Assembly: GCF_900108505.1 (NCBI RefSeq)
Contig: NZ_FNWU01000002.1
Coordinates: forward strand, 248,001 to 312,000
Reading direction: 5' to 3'
DNA: 64,000 bases
Source: Halopenitus malekzadehii
GTDB taxonomy: Archaea > Halobacteriota > Halobacteria > Halobacteriales > Haloferacaceae
In this document: positions 18,469-27,724 of the stretch, piece by piece
How positions within the stretch are numbered: the stretch's first letter is position 1
How the letters are laid out: every line of letters begins with the position of its first letter
Made by a program: the position numbers and the translations under genes
The notes under the pieces: generated by a model
Database searches by the model: none
Told to the model about the DNA's origin: nothing
What the model saw: only the letters and a program-made list of their open reading frames with translations

Positions 18469-18924
18469 ATGGTAAGTCTCTACGACGTCCCGGCGGACGC
18501 CCTCATCGAGGAGGCGGCCGACCGACTCGCGGACCGCATCGACGAGCCCGAGTGGGTTCAGTTCACGAAGACCGGCGCCGACCGCGAGCTGCCCCCCGAG
18601 CAGGAGGACTTCTGGTTCGTCCGCTCGGCGAGCCTGCTCCGCAAGGTGGCGACGAACGAGCCGATCGGTCTCGAACGCCTCGCGACCGAATACGGCGGCA
18701 AAAAGCGCGGATCGAACCGCTACGTGGTCTCCCCCGGTGCACACACCGGCGGCTCCCGAAAGATCATCCGCACCTCGTTGCAGGCTCTGGAGGAGGAGGG
18801 ACTCGTCGAAACCGCCCAGGGCGAGGGTCGCCGCGTCACCGACGAGGGCCACACCTTCCTCAACGAGGTCGCCGAGTCGGTCTTCGAGGACCTCGACCGC
18901 CCCGAACTCGAGCGATACGCCTAA
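18469..18924 (+). CDS. rps19e: 30S ribosomal protein S19e
   Basis: A 151-residue archaeal/eukaryotic small-subunit protein needed for 40S/30S maturation in its family. Recognised by VSLYDVPADALIEEAADRLA, VRSASLLRKVA, the glycine-lysine block YGGKKRGSNRYVV and GGSRKIIRTSLQALEEEGLV. The ATG at 18469 gives the family N-terminus MVSLYDVP; an earlier ATG at 18433 would add 12 non-conserved residues and precede the likely transcription start. A 39-residue membrane protein gene follows nine bases after its stop. Confidence 0.94.
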   Translation: MVSLYDVPADALIEEAADRLADRIDEPEWVQFTKTGADRELPPEQEDFWFVRSASLLRKVATNEPIGLERLATEYGGKKRGSNRYVVSPGAHTGGSRKIIRTSLQALEEEGLVETAQGEGRRVTDEGHTFLNEVAESVFEDLDRPELERYA

Positions 18925-18933
18925 CTCCGTGCT

Positions 18934-19053
18934 ATGAACGTCGGAAAGGTACTCGAAGGGGAGGCGCTCACGCCGCGACAGATGGGGATCATCTGTGTCG
19001 TCTGGCTCGCGATCGTCATCGTGACCGCGGTCGGGCTGGCCTTCTTCGTCTGA
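18934..19053 (+). CDS. 39-residue single-helix membrane protein downstream of rps19e
   Basis: A very short reading frame: a polar N-terminus (MNVGKVLEGEALTPRQ) then one hydrophobic helix of about 20 residues ending at the C-terminus (IVIVTAVGLAFFV). It starts nine bases after the rps19e stop on the same strand, so the two are probably co-transcribed. Clean codon use and a well-formed membrane segment argue that it is real. I do not recognise a family or function. Confidence 0.65.
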   Translation: MNVGKVLEGEALTPRQMGIICVVWLAIVIVTAVGLAFFV

Positions 19054-19173
19054 TCGGACGGCTGGCCGACACGGCGGACACGATCGGATCGACGCGGTCG
19101 GCAACCACGTATTCTCACCGCTGCCGGATCGATCGGTCACGGTCCCTGTGTACTCGATCGTCGTCGACGTCGC

Positions 19174-19180
19174 AAAAAAA
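19174..19180 (-). terminator. Oligo-T terminator downstream of glnA
   Basis: Seven consecutive T on the minus strand lie about 65 bases past the glnA stop. Archaeal RNA polymerase stops at such T tracts without needing a hairpin. The rest of the 190-base spacer (19054-19243) shows nothing else. Confidence 0.5.
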
Positions 19181-19243
19181 CGGAGCGCCAAAGAGGAACG
19201 GTCCCGATAGTCGCACCACCGACTCTGAGCCGGGGTCACCCGG

Positions 19244-20611
19244 TCAGAACGTCTCGAGGTACCGGTCCTCTTCCCACTGGGAGACCTGCGTCAGGTATTC
19301 GCTGAACTCCTGATTCTTCGCCTCGGGGAACTTCTCGGCGGTATGGGGTCCGAGCGCGTCGAGGACGACGTCGTCGTCCTCCAGCGCTTCGACGGCCCGT
19401 CCGAGGTTCGGCGGGAGCGTCTCGATCCCGTACTCCTCGCGCTTCTGTTCGTCGAACTCGTAGATGTCCTCACGGACCGGGTCGCCGGGGTCGGCGTCGT
19501 TTTTGATCCCGTCGAGCCCGGACGCGATGAGCGTCGCGAGCGCGAGGTAGGGGTTACACGACGGATCGGGACTGCGAACCTCGAAACGCGCGGAGACGCC
19601 GGCGGCGTCCGGAACGCGGATCAGCGCCGAACGGTTCGTGTCCGACCAGGCGACGTAGATCGGCGCCTCGTAGCCGGGGACGAGCCGCTTGTAGGAGTTC
19701 ACGGTCGGGTTCGTCACGGCCGTGAACGCGGGGGCGTGGTTCAGGAGTCCGCCCATAAACTGGTAGGCCGTCTCGCTCAGATTGAACTCGTCGGCGTCGT
19801 CCGCGAAGGCGTTGTTGCCGTCCTCGTCGAACAGCGAGATGTGGGTGTGCATCCCGGAGCCGTTGATCTCCGCGATGGGCTTCGGCATGAAGGTCGCGTG
19901 CAGGTCGTGCTGTTCGGCGACCGCACGGACGACTGCGCGGAACGTGACGATGTTGTCCGCCGTCGAGAGCGCGTCGTCGTACTTGAAGTTGATCTCGTGT
20001 TGTCCCTCGGCGACCTCGTGGTGGCTCGCCTCGATCTCGAAGCCCATCTTCTCGAGGGTGAAGATGATCTCCTTGCGGACGTCGGAGGCAAGGTCCTTGG
20101 GTGCGAGGTCGAAGTAGCCGCCGTTGTCGTGGGGGATCGTCGTCGCGTTCCCCTCGTCGTCCTTCTCGAACAGGAAGAACTCCGGCTCGGGGCCGATGGA
20201 AACGGAATATCCCATCTCTTCGGCCTCCGCAAGGACCGACTTGAGAACCTGCCGCGGTCCGCCGATGAAGGGCTCGCCATCGGTATCGACGATGTCGCAG
20301 ACGAGCCGGGCGGCGCCGCCGTCGCCATCGTTGCGCCAGGGGAGCACCGCGAACGTCTCCGGATCGGGAATGAGCCGCATATCGGACTCCTGGATCCGGA
20401 CGAAGCCCTCGATCGAGGAGCCATCGAAGTAGATCCCCTCGGTCAGCGCCTTCTCGGCCTGATGGGCCGGGATGGAGACGTTCTTGACGACGCCGAGGAT
20501 GTCGGTGAACTGGAGCCGGAGGAAGTCGATGTCCTCCTCGTCGATGCGGTCGAGGACTGCCTGGTCGTCGGCGGAGAGGCCGCCGTCGGGCGTAGTGTGT
20601 TCGTCCGTCAT
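19244..20611 (-). CDS. glnA: Glutamine synthetase type I
   Basis: A 455-residue enzyme making glutamine from glutamate and ammonia with ATP. Family motifs: [19 protein letters not shown] near the N-terminus, FDGSSIEGF, the metal-binding [37 protein letters not shown] and NRSALIRVP. The C-terminal stretch shows no adenylylation-site motif that I can assign. It is divergent from an lrp-type regulator, an arrangement known for haloarchaeal glnA, where Lrp influences its expression. Confidence 0.96.
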   Translation of the reverse strand: MTDEHTTPDGGLSADDQAVLDRIDEEDIDFLRLQFTDILGVVKNVSIPAHQAEKALTEGIYFDGSSIEGFVRIQESDMRLIPDPETFAVLPWRNDGDGGAARLVCDIVDTDGEPFIGGPRQVLKSVLAEAEEMGYSVSIGPEPEFFLFEKDDEGNATTIPHDNGGYFDLAPKDLASDVRKEIIFTLEKMGFEIEASHHEVAEGQHEINFKYDDALSTADNIVTFRAVVRAVAEQHDLHATFMPKPIAEINGSGMHTHISLFDEDGNNAFADDADEFNLSETAYQFMGGLLNHAPAFTAVTNPTVNSYKRLVPGYEAPIYVAWSDTNRSALIRVPDAAGVSARFEVRSPDPSCNPYLALATLIASGLDGIKNDADPGDPVREDIYEFDEQKREEYGIETLPPNLGRAVEALEDDDVVLDALGPHTAEKFPEAKNQEFSEYLTQVSQWEEDRYLETF

Positions 20612-20639
20612 TTTCTGGACACCCCAACCGAATATCCCT

Positions 20640-20649
20640 AGTATAAAGG
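20640..20649 (-). promoter_or_regulatory. glnA TATA box in the glnA-lrp divergent region
   Basis: CCTTTATACT on the minus strand lies about 30 bases before the glnA ATG. The 126-base divergent region also holds GTAAAGTTCTAA at 20701-20712, about 31 bases ahead of lrp, and two CCTAG-type elements (20636-20640 and 20717-20721) that could be Lrp contact sites (inference). Confidence 0.55.
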
Positions 20650-20737
20650 TCTTGTCGATTGGTGCATAACCCGCCGACCCGCGATCGGAATTGGATATTC
20701 GTAAAGTTCTAATCCCCCTAGGACGTGATACGGTGTA

Positions 20738-21196
20738 ATGACGTACGAAAACCTCGATGCCAAGCTGATAAACGCACTCTTGGGCAACGGTCGGGCAAGC
20801 CTGCGAAGCCTCGGCGAGGATCTCGACGTGTCCGTCACGACCGTCTCGAACCACCTCAACGACCTCGAGGACGAGGGCGTCATCGACGGCTACACGCCGA
20901 TCGTCGATTACGGAAACCTCGGCTACGACGTCACCGCGATCGTGCAGCTCAAGGTCGAAGGGGATGCGCTTCCGGAGATCACCGAGCGACTGCGAGCGGA
21001 GAAACGGATGATCTCCGTCTATGAGGTCACCGGCGACTACGACGTCATCGCGGTCGGTAAGTTTGAGGACACCGACGGGATGAACGATCAGATCAAGTCG
21101 CTGCTCACGGACGCGGACATCCGCGAGTCGAACACGTCCGTCGTGTTGAACGCGGTGACCGAGAACGAACAGTTCGAGCTCAAGCTGAACGACTGA
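20738..21196 (+). CDS. lrp: Lrp/AsnC-family transcriptional regulator
   Basis: A 152-residue regulator. The N-terminal AsnC-type helix-turn-helix is at about 5-55 ([20 protein letters not shown], then [19 protein letters not shown]). The C-terminal RAM ligand-binding domain follows at about 65-140 with [16 protein letters not shown]. It probably senses amino acids such as glutamine and controls glnA and itself; the head-to-head position supports this. Confidence 0.92.
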   Translation: MTYENLDAKLINALLGNGRASLRSLGEDLDVSVTTVSNHLNDLEDEGVIDGYTPIVDYGNLGYDVTAIVQLKVEGDALPEITERLRAEKRMISVYEVTGDYDVIAVGKFEDTDGMNDQIKSLLTDADIRESNTSVVLNAVTENEQFELKLND

Positions 21197-21212
21197 ACGA
21201 CTGGCTAGTGAA

Positions 21213-22358
21213 CTACGCTACCGCGTCGTCGTCGGGAACGTCATCACCGGCATCCTCGGGAGCAGCATCGTCGACGCCGTCGAAATCGTCCTCGAAGACG
21301 AACGTTCCGTTCCGCTGAATCACCTCGCCGTCGACCTCGAGGGTCGAATCTTCGCTCATATCGACGATCATATCGACGTGTTCGGCGGACTCGTTGACCT
21401 CGTTCCCCTCGCCGACGCAGTCGTCGTAGGCCGACCCGACCGCCATATGGACGGTGTCGCCCATCTTCTCGTCGAAGAGCATATTGTACGTGAACCGATC
21501 GATCTGTCGGTTCATCCCGATCCCGAGCTCGCCGAGCCGCCGCGACCCCTCGTCGGTCTCGAGGATCGCGGTCAGCAGGTCCTCGTTGCGCCCCGCCGAG
21601 TGGTCGACGACGCGGCCGTCCTCGAAGGTGAGCCGGACGTCCTCGATCTCGCGGCCGTACCGGTACAGCGGGAGGTCGAAGTGGACGTGGCCGTCGACGC
21701 CATCGGGGACGGGTGCTGTGAAGACCTCCCCGCCGGGGAGGTTCGCCTCGCCGTAGTCGTTGAGTGCGGTGTTTCCGGCGATCGATAGCGTGATGTCCGT
21801 CTCCTCGCCCGACCGGATCCGTACCGTCTCGGCGTCGTCGAGGATCTCGACGAGATTCGACTGGAACTCGCGCTGGGCCGCCCAGTCGAGCGAGACGGCG
21901 TCGTAGACGAAGTTCTGGTACCCCTCCGTGCTCATTCCGGCGAGTTGGGCGTGTCCCGAGGTCGGCACCTGCGTGAGACACCACGTCTTCGAGAGCCGCT
22001 CCTCCTTGATCGCCTTCCGGGCGCGGTTGTAGGCCGCGTTGGTCTCGGGGTCGACGTCGGCGCCTTCGGTGACGTTGGCACCGCCACGGGCGATGATGAA
22101 GACGTCCGTCTCCTCGTACATCGCGAGTTCGTGGGCCGCTTCCTCGAACCCGTCGGCCGCGCGCTTGAACGCGCGGCTGAACCGCTCGGCGTTCGAGATC
22201 CAGACCGGCTGTGCGCCGCGGTCCCCGCACAGTTCGGCCAACGCGACCGCGAGGTCCTCGGCCTCGGGCGGCAGCTGGATCACGACGGTGTCGCCCGACT
22301 CGATCCCCGTTGAGTGGTCGACGATCGTCTCGGCGTGTTCGCGGATCCGTGGGTCCAT
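21213..22358 (-). CDS. M29-family (thermophilic-type) aminopeptidase
   Basis: A 381-residue metallo-aminopeptidase related to AmpS/aminopeptidase T. The catalytic region holds [19 protein letters not shown] near the C-terminus, [19 protein letters not shown] with the histidine and aspartate ligands, and the glutamate in [12 protein letters not shown]-type contexts. It frees N-terminal residues from peptides. The acidic tail is typical of the host. It is convergent with lrp and follows uppS on the same strand. Confidence 0.85.
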   Translation of the reverse strand: MDPRIREHAETIVDHSTGIESGDTVVIQLPPEAEDLAVALAELCGDRGAQPVWISNAERFSRAFKRAADGFEEAAHELAMYEETDVFIIARGGANVTEGADVDPETNAAYNRARKAIKEERLSKTWCLTQVPTSGHAQLAGMSTEGYQNFVYDAVSLDWAAQREFQSNLVEILDDAETVRIRSGEETDITLSIAGNTALNDYGEANLPGGEVFTAPVPDGVDGHVHFDLPLYRYGREIEDVRLTFEDGRVVDHSAGRNEDLLTAILETDEGSRRLGELGIGMNRQIDRFTYNMLFDEKMGDTVHMAVGSAYDDCVGEGNEVNESAEHVDMIVDMSEDSTLEVDGEVIQRNGTFVFEDDFDGVDDAAPEDAGDDVPDDDAVA

Positions 22359-22406
22359 ACCCCCGATGGCGGCTCCGATCGAATACCGGTTTCGGGTCGG
22401 TCCACC

Positions 22407-23336
22407 TCACTCGGCCGATTCCGGATCGTGGCTCGATAGCTCCGCGGGGAGGTCGCTCGCCTCGCCGCGGGAGAGATGGTCCCGCAGCCGGCGCGCGACG
22501 GCACGGGCCTCGACGACCTCGACCTCGGCGACGGCACGGACCAGCGCGGCGGCGCGGTCGGTTCGCGCCCGCTGCCAGGACTCCTCGCGCGATTCGTAGG
22601 TGCGAACCGCCCGCAGGAAGTCGACGCGGGAGAACTCGGGCCAGTAGGGGGCACAAAAGTAGACCGCGGCCTCGTTGCCGTTGGCGTGCCACGGCAGGAA
22701 GTTCGAGGTTCGTTCGTCACCGCCGGTCCGAACGATCAGATCGACGTCGCGGACCGGTTCGCGGTAGAGCCGGGATTCGACCTCCCGGACGTCCACCTCA
22801 TCGGGGGCAAGCGACCCGCTTGCGACGTCGGTGGCGACGTCCCGGGCCGCCGTGAGCAGCTCGTTGCGGCCGCCGTAGGCGATGGCGACGTTGAGCCGGA
22901 AGCCGTCGTTGGTGGCCGTCCGGCGCTCGGCGTACTCGACCGCGCGTCTGACGCGGGTCGGGAGGCGGTCGACGGCGCCGATCGCGTGAATGCGGACGCC
23001 CTCCTCGTGAACCCGATCGGCGTCGGCGAACTCCCGGAGCTTCTCGGCCAACAGGTCGAACAACGGTTCGAGCTCCTCGTCCGGGCGGTCGAAGTTCTCC
23101 GTGGAGAACGCATAGAGTGTGAGCTCCTCGATCCCGAGGTCGCCACACCACTCCAGCACCTGTTCGGTCGTCGAGGCGCCCGCGCGGTGGCCCTCGGGGG
23201 CGTCGGCCCCGTGTTCGCGGGCGTATCGGCGGTTTCCGTCCTGGATGATCGCGACGTGTGTCGGGGTGTCGCCGATCTCGCGGCGGAGCAGCCGCTCGTA
23301 GGTCCCCTCGATCCACGATCGGGCTCGCTGCAGCAC
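22407..23336 (-). CDS. uppS: Cis-prenyl diphosphate synthase (UppS family)
   Basis: A 309-residue cis-prenyltransferase that builds long polyprenyl diphosphate, precursor of the dolichol carrier for glycosylation. The catalytic motif HVAIIQDGNRRYARE holds the key aspartate; GHRAGASTTEQVLEWC, TLYAFSTENFDRP and DLIVRTGGDERTSNFLPW follow. The GTG at 23336 (MLQRARSW) fits the usual haloarchaeal N-terminus; another GTG at 23393 would add 19 residues. The C-terminus has an arginine-rich extension. Divergent from the pterin dehydratase gene. Confidence 0.9.
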   Translation of the reverse strand: MLQRARSWIEGTYERLLRREIGDTPTHVAIIQDGNRRYAREHGADAPEGHRAGASTTEQVLEWCGDLGIEELTLYAFSTENFDRPDEELEPLFDLLAEKLREFADADRVHEEGVRIHAIGAVDRLPTRVRRAVEYAERRTATNDGFRLNVAIAYGGRNELLTAARDVATDVASGSLAPDEVDVREVESRLYREPVRDVDLIVRTGGDERTSNFLPWHANGNEAAVYFCAPYWPEFSRVDFLRAVRTYESREESWQRARTDRAAALVRAVAEVEVVEARAVARRLRDHLSRGEASDLPAELSSHDPESAE

Positions 23337-23422
23337 GTTCGAGACAACACGTCCGGGTGATATGTGTCTTTTGAGTGACGTGCGCGCGAACACTTAACAG
23401 ACCGGAGACGAACGGATCAAGT

Positions 23423-23698
23423 ATGTCCGATGTCCTCTCAGACGAGGAAGTCGAGCGGGGTCTCCCGGATGGATGGGAACGCGACGGCGACGAGATCGTC
23501 CGCGTCTATGAGTTCGACGACTATCTCGACGGGATTTCCTTCGTCGCCAACGTCGGCGAAGTCGCCGAGGAGGAGTTCCATCACCCGGAGATCCGGATCG
23601 GCTACGGGGAGGTCGAGGTCCGGTTTACCACCCACGAAGCCGACGGGATCACCGACAGCGATCTCCGACTCGCCGACCTCGTGAACGACGAGTACTGA
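23423..23698 (+). CDS. phhB: Pterin-4a-carbinolamine dehydratase
   Basis: A 91-residue member of the PCD/DCoH family. It contains the LPDGWERDGDEIVRVYEF strand, then FVANVGEVAEEEFHHPEI with the histidine pair of the active site, and a C-terminal THEADGITDSDLRLA. It dehydrates 4a-hydroxytetrahydropterin; in archaea the physiological partner is unclear and a molybdopterin-related role has been proposed. The next gene starts 11 bases after its stop. Confidence 0.9.
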   Translation: MSDVLSDEEVERGLPDGWERDGDEIVRVYEFDDYLDGISFVANVGEVAEEEFHHPEIRIGYGEVEVRFTTHEADGITDSDLRLADLVNDEY

Positions 23699-23709
23699 GC
23701 GCCTGGCGA

Positions 23710-24132
23710 ATGGCCGATCGTGATCACGGGACGGGTCCCACCGACGAGACTCGCGCCGCGTACGTCTTCGGCGTCACGTTACAGTTCGATCCGCCCGCAG
23801 CGACCGTCTCGCCCGACCGGATCGAGACGATCGTCCGGATCCCTGCACCCGATCCGGGACGCGAGGGATGGCTCCTGTTTCGCGATCGGCTCTGGCACGG
23901 CGAGGTAAGCGACCCCGAACGGTTTCGCCGTCCCCTCCGGGAGCGGCTCGGGCTCGAGGATGCGCCCGGGATCGAGATCGTCGACGCCTCCTTTCGCGAG
24001 CTCCGGACGGACGCGTCGTACCTGCGTGACCTGCGGGACGCCGTCGAGTCGGACCCGACTCCGTTCGCGGACGACGATCCGGACGCCGTCCTGCACGCGT
24101 ACCTCGGGTCCTCGATCCACGTCCGTGAGTGA
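23710..24132 (+). CDS. LWR-salt-type haloarchaeal protein
   Basis: A 140-residue acidic soluble protein. The core has AAYVFGVTLQFDP and WLLFRDRLWHGEVSDPERFR at about 54-73, which resembles what I recall of the LWR-salt family (here LWH). No enzyme motif is visible. It follows the pterin dehydratase with 11 bases between, so the two are probably co-transcribed. Its last codons and stop are part of a 24-base tandem duplication. Confidence 0.65.
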   Translation: MADRDHGTGPTDETRAAYVFGVTLQFDPPAATVSPDRIETIVRIPAPDPGREGWLLFRDRLWHGEVSDPERFRRPLRERLGLEDAPGIEIVDASFRELRTDASYLRDLRDAVESDPTPFADDDPDAVLHAYLGSSIHVRE

Positions 24133-24157
24133 TCCTCGATCCGCGTACGTGAGTGAT
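24110..24157. repeat. 24-bp tandem duplication spanning the stop codon
   Basis: Two 24-base copies differing at two positions (GATCCACGTCCGTGAGTGA versus GATCCGCGTACGTGAGTGA). The first copy contains the stop of the LWR-type gene, and the second repeats the stop context just after it. Confidence 0.8.
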
Positions 24158-24297
24158 CGTCCCCAATCCGATGCGCGGGCCATCCGCGACGGGCGTGATG
24201 ATCCGGCCACCCCGTGGGTCCGTCACCAACGTGTCATCGATCCGGTCTCACCACAATACTGATACCGACTCGCGTCGATCGCCTACCCGGTCCCTCC

Positions 24298-25191
24298 ATG
24301 AACCTCCAGATCGACGGCAGCAAGGTCCTCTACGCGCTCGGCGTGCTCTTCGCGCTCGGCGCGTTCGCCTACTTCGTCCGCGACGTGGTGTTCGGACTCT
24401 CGATCACGGTGAAGGCCGTCCTCCTGTTCCTCGCGTTCCTCGCGTTCCTGCTCGTGGGGCTGTGGATCGACCGTGACGCGCTCGACGTGGTCGCGTACGC
24501 GATCGCGTCGCTGGCGTACGTCGTCTGGGTTGCGTACCTGGTCAGCCGGTACGACCTCGCCGAGACCGGCGTGTTTCTCCTGCTTGCCGTCTCGGCCGGC
24601 CTGTTCGTCGCGCTCGGGTACGTGGTGCGACAGGAGCCCGACGTGGTCTCGACCCGAACGGTCCGATACGGACTGGTCGGCGTGCTCGCCGTCGCCGTCC
24701 TGTTCGTCGGGGCGGACGTGGCCACCGCCGGCGTCACCGCCGACGCGACCCTCGACGGGGAGGCGACGCTCACCGTTCCCCCGGATGCGACCGAGGCCGA
24801 GCCGGATGCGATCGTTCCGGCCACCGGCCAGGTCGGGACGATGACCGTTCACAACGATGGGCCGTTCACCCGACCGGTCGATCTCCCGTCGCTGCAGGGC
24901 TGTGTCGTCGGCGTCGACGAGTCCGATGGGGTTCTCGCGACCGACCGGGGCGCCGGAGTGCGGTACGAACCACGGAGCTACCAGCGGTCGGACCGGCTCG
25001 CCGGCGGCGGGGAGCGGACCCACGCCATCACCGCCGAGCTGCCGGTTCGCGCGAACGCGACCCGGTCCGGATCCGTCACGATCACCGTCGAGCGCGCCGA
25101 GGGATGCGACGTCTCCCGGTCGGAGCCGACGCTCCTCGTGGTCGTCGGCGGGGACGCCACCGGCAGCACGCCGCCGGTCGCCGTCGACTGA
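24298..25191 (+). CDS. Haloarchaeal membrane protein with exported C-terminal domain
   Basis: A 297-residue protein. Five hydrophobic helices cover residues 1-145 (for example VLFALGAFAYFV, AVLLFLAFLAFLLVGLW, GVLAVAVLFVGADVA). The C-terminal half (about 150-297) is hydrophilic, beta-rich and likely outside the cell, with two cysteines at LQGCVVG and EGCDVS that could pair. No enzymatic motif is seen. It may belong to a haloarchaeal DUF family such as DUF1109, but I am not certain. It converges on cinA with three bases between. Confidence 0.7.
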   Translation: MNLQIDGSKVLYALGVLFALGAFAYFVRDVVFGLSITVKAVLLFLAFLAFLLVGLWIDRDALDVVAYAIASLAYVVWVAYLVSRYDLAETGVFLLLAVSAGLFVALGYVVRQEPDVVSTRTVRYGLVGVLAVAVLFVGADVATAGVTADATLDGEATLTVPPDATEAEPDAIVPATGQVGTMTVHNDGPFTRPVDLPSLQGCVVGVDESDGVLATDRGAGVRYEPRSYQRSDRLAGGGERTHAITAELPVRANATRSGSVTITVERAEGCDVSRSEPTLLVVVGGDATGSTPPVAVD

Positions 25192-25194
25192 CCG

Positions 25195-25761
25195 CTATCG
25201 GAGTTCCCGCACCGCCGCGAGCAGGACGGCAAGCGCGGAATCGACGCTCTTGTGTTTCACCGCGGTCCGGTCGCCGTCGAATCGAAACCGGACCGCCTCG
25301 ACGAACGACTCCTCGGTCCCCCACTCGGCGGCATAGGCGACGCCGACGTAGACGAGTCCGACCGGCTTGCCGTCCCGGCCGCCGCCGGGCCCGGCGATCC
25401 CGGTGGCCGAGAGCCCCCACGTGGTGTCGGCCCGATCGCGTGTCCCGCGCGCCATCGCCTCGGCGACCGGTCTGCTGACCGCGCCGTGGGCGTCGAGCGC
25501 CTCCCGCGGGACCGCCAGCTCCTGGCGTTTGGCGTCGTACGCGTAGGTCACGAACCCGCGGTCGAAGTAGTCGCTCGATCCGGGAACGTCCGTGATCGTC
25601 GATCCGATCAGACCGCCGGTCAACGACTCCGCGGTGGCCAGCGTGTCTTCCCGTTCCCGAAGCAGCTCGCCCACGATGGCCTCGATCGGGTCCTCGCCGG
25701 TCCATCGACCATCGACGAGCGCGTCCGGGAGTTCGCGGTCGGTCGGCGCGTCGGCGTCCAT
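25195..25761 (-). CDS. cinA: CinA C-terminal-domain protein (nicotinamide-nucleotide amidase type)
   Basis: A 188-residue protein made of the CinA C-terminal domain only. The family signature appears as ATAESLTGGLIGSTITDVPG followed by GLSATGIAGPGGGRDGKPVG. Bacterial homologues deamidate nicotinamide mononucleotide in NAD salvage. The common cysteine of AESCTGG is leucine here; the serine is kept. Acidic N-terminal extension of about 30 residues. Confidence 0.88.
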   Translation of the reverse strand: MDADAPTDRELPDALVDGRWTGEDPIEAIVGELLREREDTLATAESLTGGLIGSTITDVPGSSDYFDRGFVTYAYDAKRQELAVPREALDAHGAVSRPVAEAMARGTRDRADTTWGLSATGIAGPGGGRDGKPVGLVYVGVAYAAEWGTEESFVEAVRFRFDGDRTAVKHKSVDSALAVLLAAVRELR

Positions 25762-25798
25762 ACCCCTGCTCGCTCGCGATCGACCTTAAACCTCGGCG

Positions 25799-26413
25799 CT
25801 AGAACTGTGGGCCCAGCCCGGAAAGCGCGCCACCGTTCGCGATGGCGTCGTCGAGTTCGACCGTCGCGCGCCCGAGGTCGGCCAGCCGATCACGGACCCC
25901 GTCGTCGGCGATCGCGTATCCGTCGTCATCGGTCGATTCGAAGTGGTCATCGTTCGCGTAGACGCTTCCGCCGACCGTGTGGGCGCCGAAGAAGCCGAAT
26001 ATCGGGCGCAGCTCCTGGTCGATCGCGAGGTAGTGGTGGTTCGTCGCACCGGTCGCGACGAGCGCGACCGCGGCGTCCTCGAAGGGGGCGACATCGGCCT
26101 GCCACATCCCGCGGGGAACCATATCGAACAGGTTCTTGAGCGCGCCGGAGAGGGACCCACGATAGATCGGCGTGCCGACGACGTAGGCGTCGGCCTCGAC
26201 GATCGCCTCGAGGGCCGCAGCGGTGTCGCCCTCGTAGGCATCGAGCGTCCGCCCGTCGGCGGTGACGAGGTCGTGGTCGGCGAGCCGGAGCGTCTCGGTC
26301 GTGATGCCCTCCCGATCCGCGGCGGCCGCGAGCGCGGCGTCGACCGCAGTCGCGGTCTTGGAGGGGTCCGAGACGCTCCCGACGATCCCGAGAACGGTTC
26401 GGTTCGCCGTCAT
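25799..26413 (-). CDS. NADPH-dependent FMN reductase (SsuE/MsuE-like)
   Basis: A 204-residue flavodoxin-fold reductase: VLGIVGSVSDPSKTA binds the FMN phosphate and GTPIYRGSLSGALKNLFDMV is the family signature. Its start codon directly abuts the stop of the SfnG-like monooxygenase upstream (26413/26414), so it very likely supplies reduced FMN to that enzyme as a two-component system. Confidence 0.9.
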   Translation of the reverse strand: MTANRTVLGIVGSVSDPSKTATAVDAALAAAADREGITTETLRLADHDLVTADGRTLDAYEGDTAAALEAIVEADAYVVGTPIYRGSLSGALKNLFDMVPRGMWQADVAPFEDAAVALVATGATNHHYLAIDQELRPIFGFFGAHTVGGSVYANDDHFESTDDDGYAIADDGVRDRLADLGRATVELDDAIANGGALSGLGPQF

Positions 26414-27568
26414 CTATCGGGCGACCTCCGCGCCGCCGATCGACTCGACGTCCTCGTCGATCACGTCGTCGACGTCGGTCGGGTCAAGGGGGTCGGCCTC
26501 GCGGACCGCGGGGATTATCTCCTCGCCGAACTGCTCGAGTTCGGTGTCGTAGTGGAGGAAGCCGGCGAGGACGATGTCGATCCCGATCGCGTCCAGCTTC
26601 CGGATGCGCTCGACGATCTGTTCGTCCGTGCCGATGAGTCCGGTCTTGAAGCCGTCGTTGTACTGGACCAGGTCCTCGAAGTCGGAGTCGTCCCACATCC
26701 CTTCGCCCTCGGCGGAGGACTGGCCAGCCTGCTTGACCTGCTCGCGGAAGGCCTCGACGGCCTCGTCGGTCGCGTTCTCGATGATCCCCTCGAGCGTCTC
26801 CTTGGCTTCCGCCTCGGTGTCGCGCTGGATGACGAAGCCGTTGGCGGCGAACCGCGGCGGCTCCGTGCCGAACTCCTCGGCGTAGGACTCGACATCCTCG
26901 ATGATCCCGCGGATCTTCTCGAGGCTGCCGCCGTTGATGAACAGCACGTCGGCCTGCCGGGCCGCCATCTTCCGCGCGGCCTTCGAGTTCCCGCCCTGGA
27001 AGACCTGCGGGTACGGATCCTGGACCGGCTTCGGCTGCATCGGGGCGCCGTCGAAGCCGTCGATGTCCCTCCCGATCGTGTAGAATCGGCCGTCGTAGGT
27101 GGCGTACTCCTCGGTCCACAGCGCCTTCAGGACCTCGATGAACTCCTCCGAGCGCGCGTACCGTTCGTCGTGAGCAAGCCACGGCTGTCCGAACCCGGTG
27201 AACTCGCCTTTGAACCAGCCGCTGACGACGTTGATGGAGAACCGGCCGTTGCTGATCCGGTCCGCCGTCGCGATGAAGTTCGCGAGCGGGCCGGGTTCCC
27301 AGAGGCCGGGGTGGACGGCGCCGATGACGTGGAGGTCCTCGGTCTGTGCGGCCAAGGCGTTGGCAACCGATAGTGCCTCGAGCTGTCTGTCCGCGCCGTA
27401 GCTTCCGAAGAACCGTGCCTGCGCGAGCGCGTACTCGAACCCGACGTCCTCGGCCGTCCGCGCGAGGTCCAGGTTGTACTCGTAGGTCCAATCCGTATCC
27501 ATCTCCCAGTCGGAGACGACGAGGCCCCCGCTGACGTTCGGCACCCAGTAGGCGAACTCCGTGTCCAT
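26414..27568 (-). CDS. sfnG: SfnG-like FMNH2-dependent dimethylsulfone monooxygenase (LLM class)
   Basis: A 384-residue luciferase-like monooxygenase. Several blocks match SfnG rather than SsuD: FAYWVPNVSGGLVVSDWE at the N-terminus, RFSINVVSGWFKGEFTGFGQ, WLAHDERYARSEEFIEVLKA, FQGGNSKAARKMAARQADV and DLVQYNDGFKTGLIGT. SfnG oxidises dimethylsulfone to methanesulfinate, feeding sulfur assimilation. The downstream FMN reductase completes the system. A run of TTAATATATATG lies 9 bases upstream, closer than a normal TATA box. A related sulfone or sulfonate substrate is possible. Confidence 0.85.
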   Translation of the reverse strand: MDTEFAYWVPNVSGGLVVSDWEMDTDWTYEYNLDLARTAEDVGFEYALAQARFFGSYGADRQLEALSVANALAAQTEDLHVIGAVHPGLWEPGPLANFIATADRISNGRFSINVVSGWFKGEFTGFGQPWLAHDERYARSEEFIEVLKALWTEEYATYDGRFYTIGRDIDGFDGAPMQPKPVQDPYPQVFQGGNSKAARKMAARQADVLFINGGSLEKIRGIIEDVESYAEEFGTEPPRFAANGFVIQRDTEAEAKETLEGIIENATDEAVEAFREQVKQAGQSSAEGEGMWDDSDFEDLVQYNDGFKTGLIGTDEQIVERIRKLDAIGIDIVLAGFLHYDTELEQFGEEIIPAVREADPLDPTDVDDVIDEDVESIGGAEVAR

Positions 27569-27693
27569 AACGGGTGTTAATATATATGCGACCGACTTAT
27601 GCAGGTGGTTTATGGCGATTCCTGTCCCTGCTCGATCAAACCGGCAAGACGTGTCAGTGTCCCGGACGCGATCCGGAACCGGCGATCGACGGG

Positions 27694-27700
27694 TAAAAAC
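27694..27700 (+). promoter_or_regulatory. TATA box of the MoaD-like gene
   Basis: TAAAAAC is centred 28 bases before the GTG at 27725 and supports that start. The remaining spacer back to 27569 shows no gene. Confidence 0.5.
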
Positions 27701-27724
27701 CGATCACGACCGTATGCATCCCCA

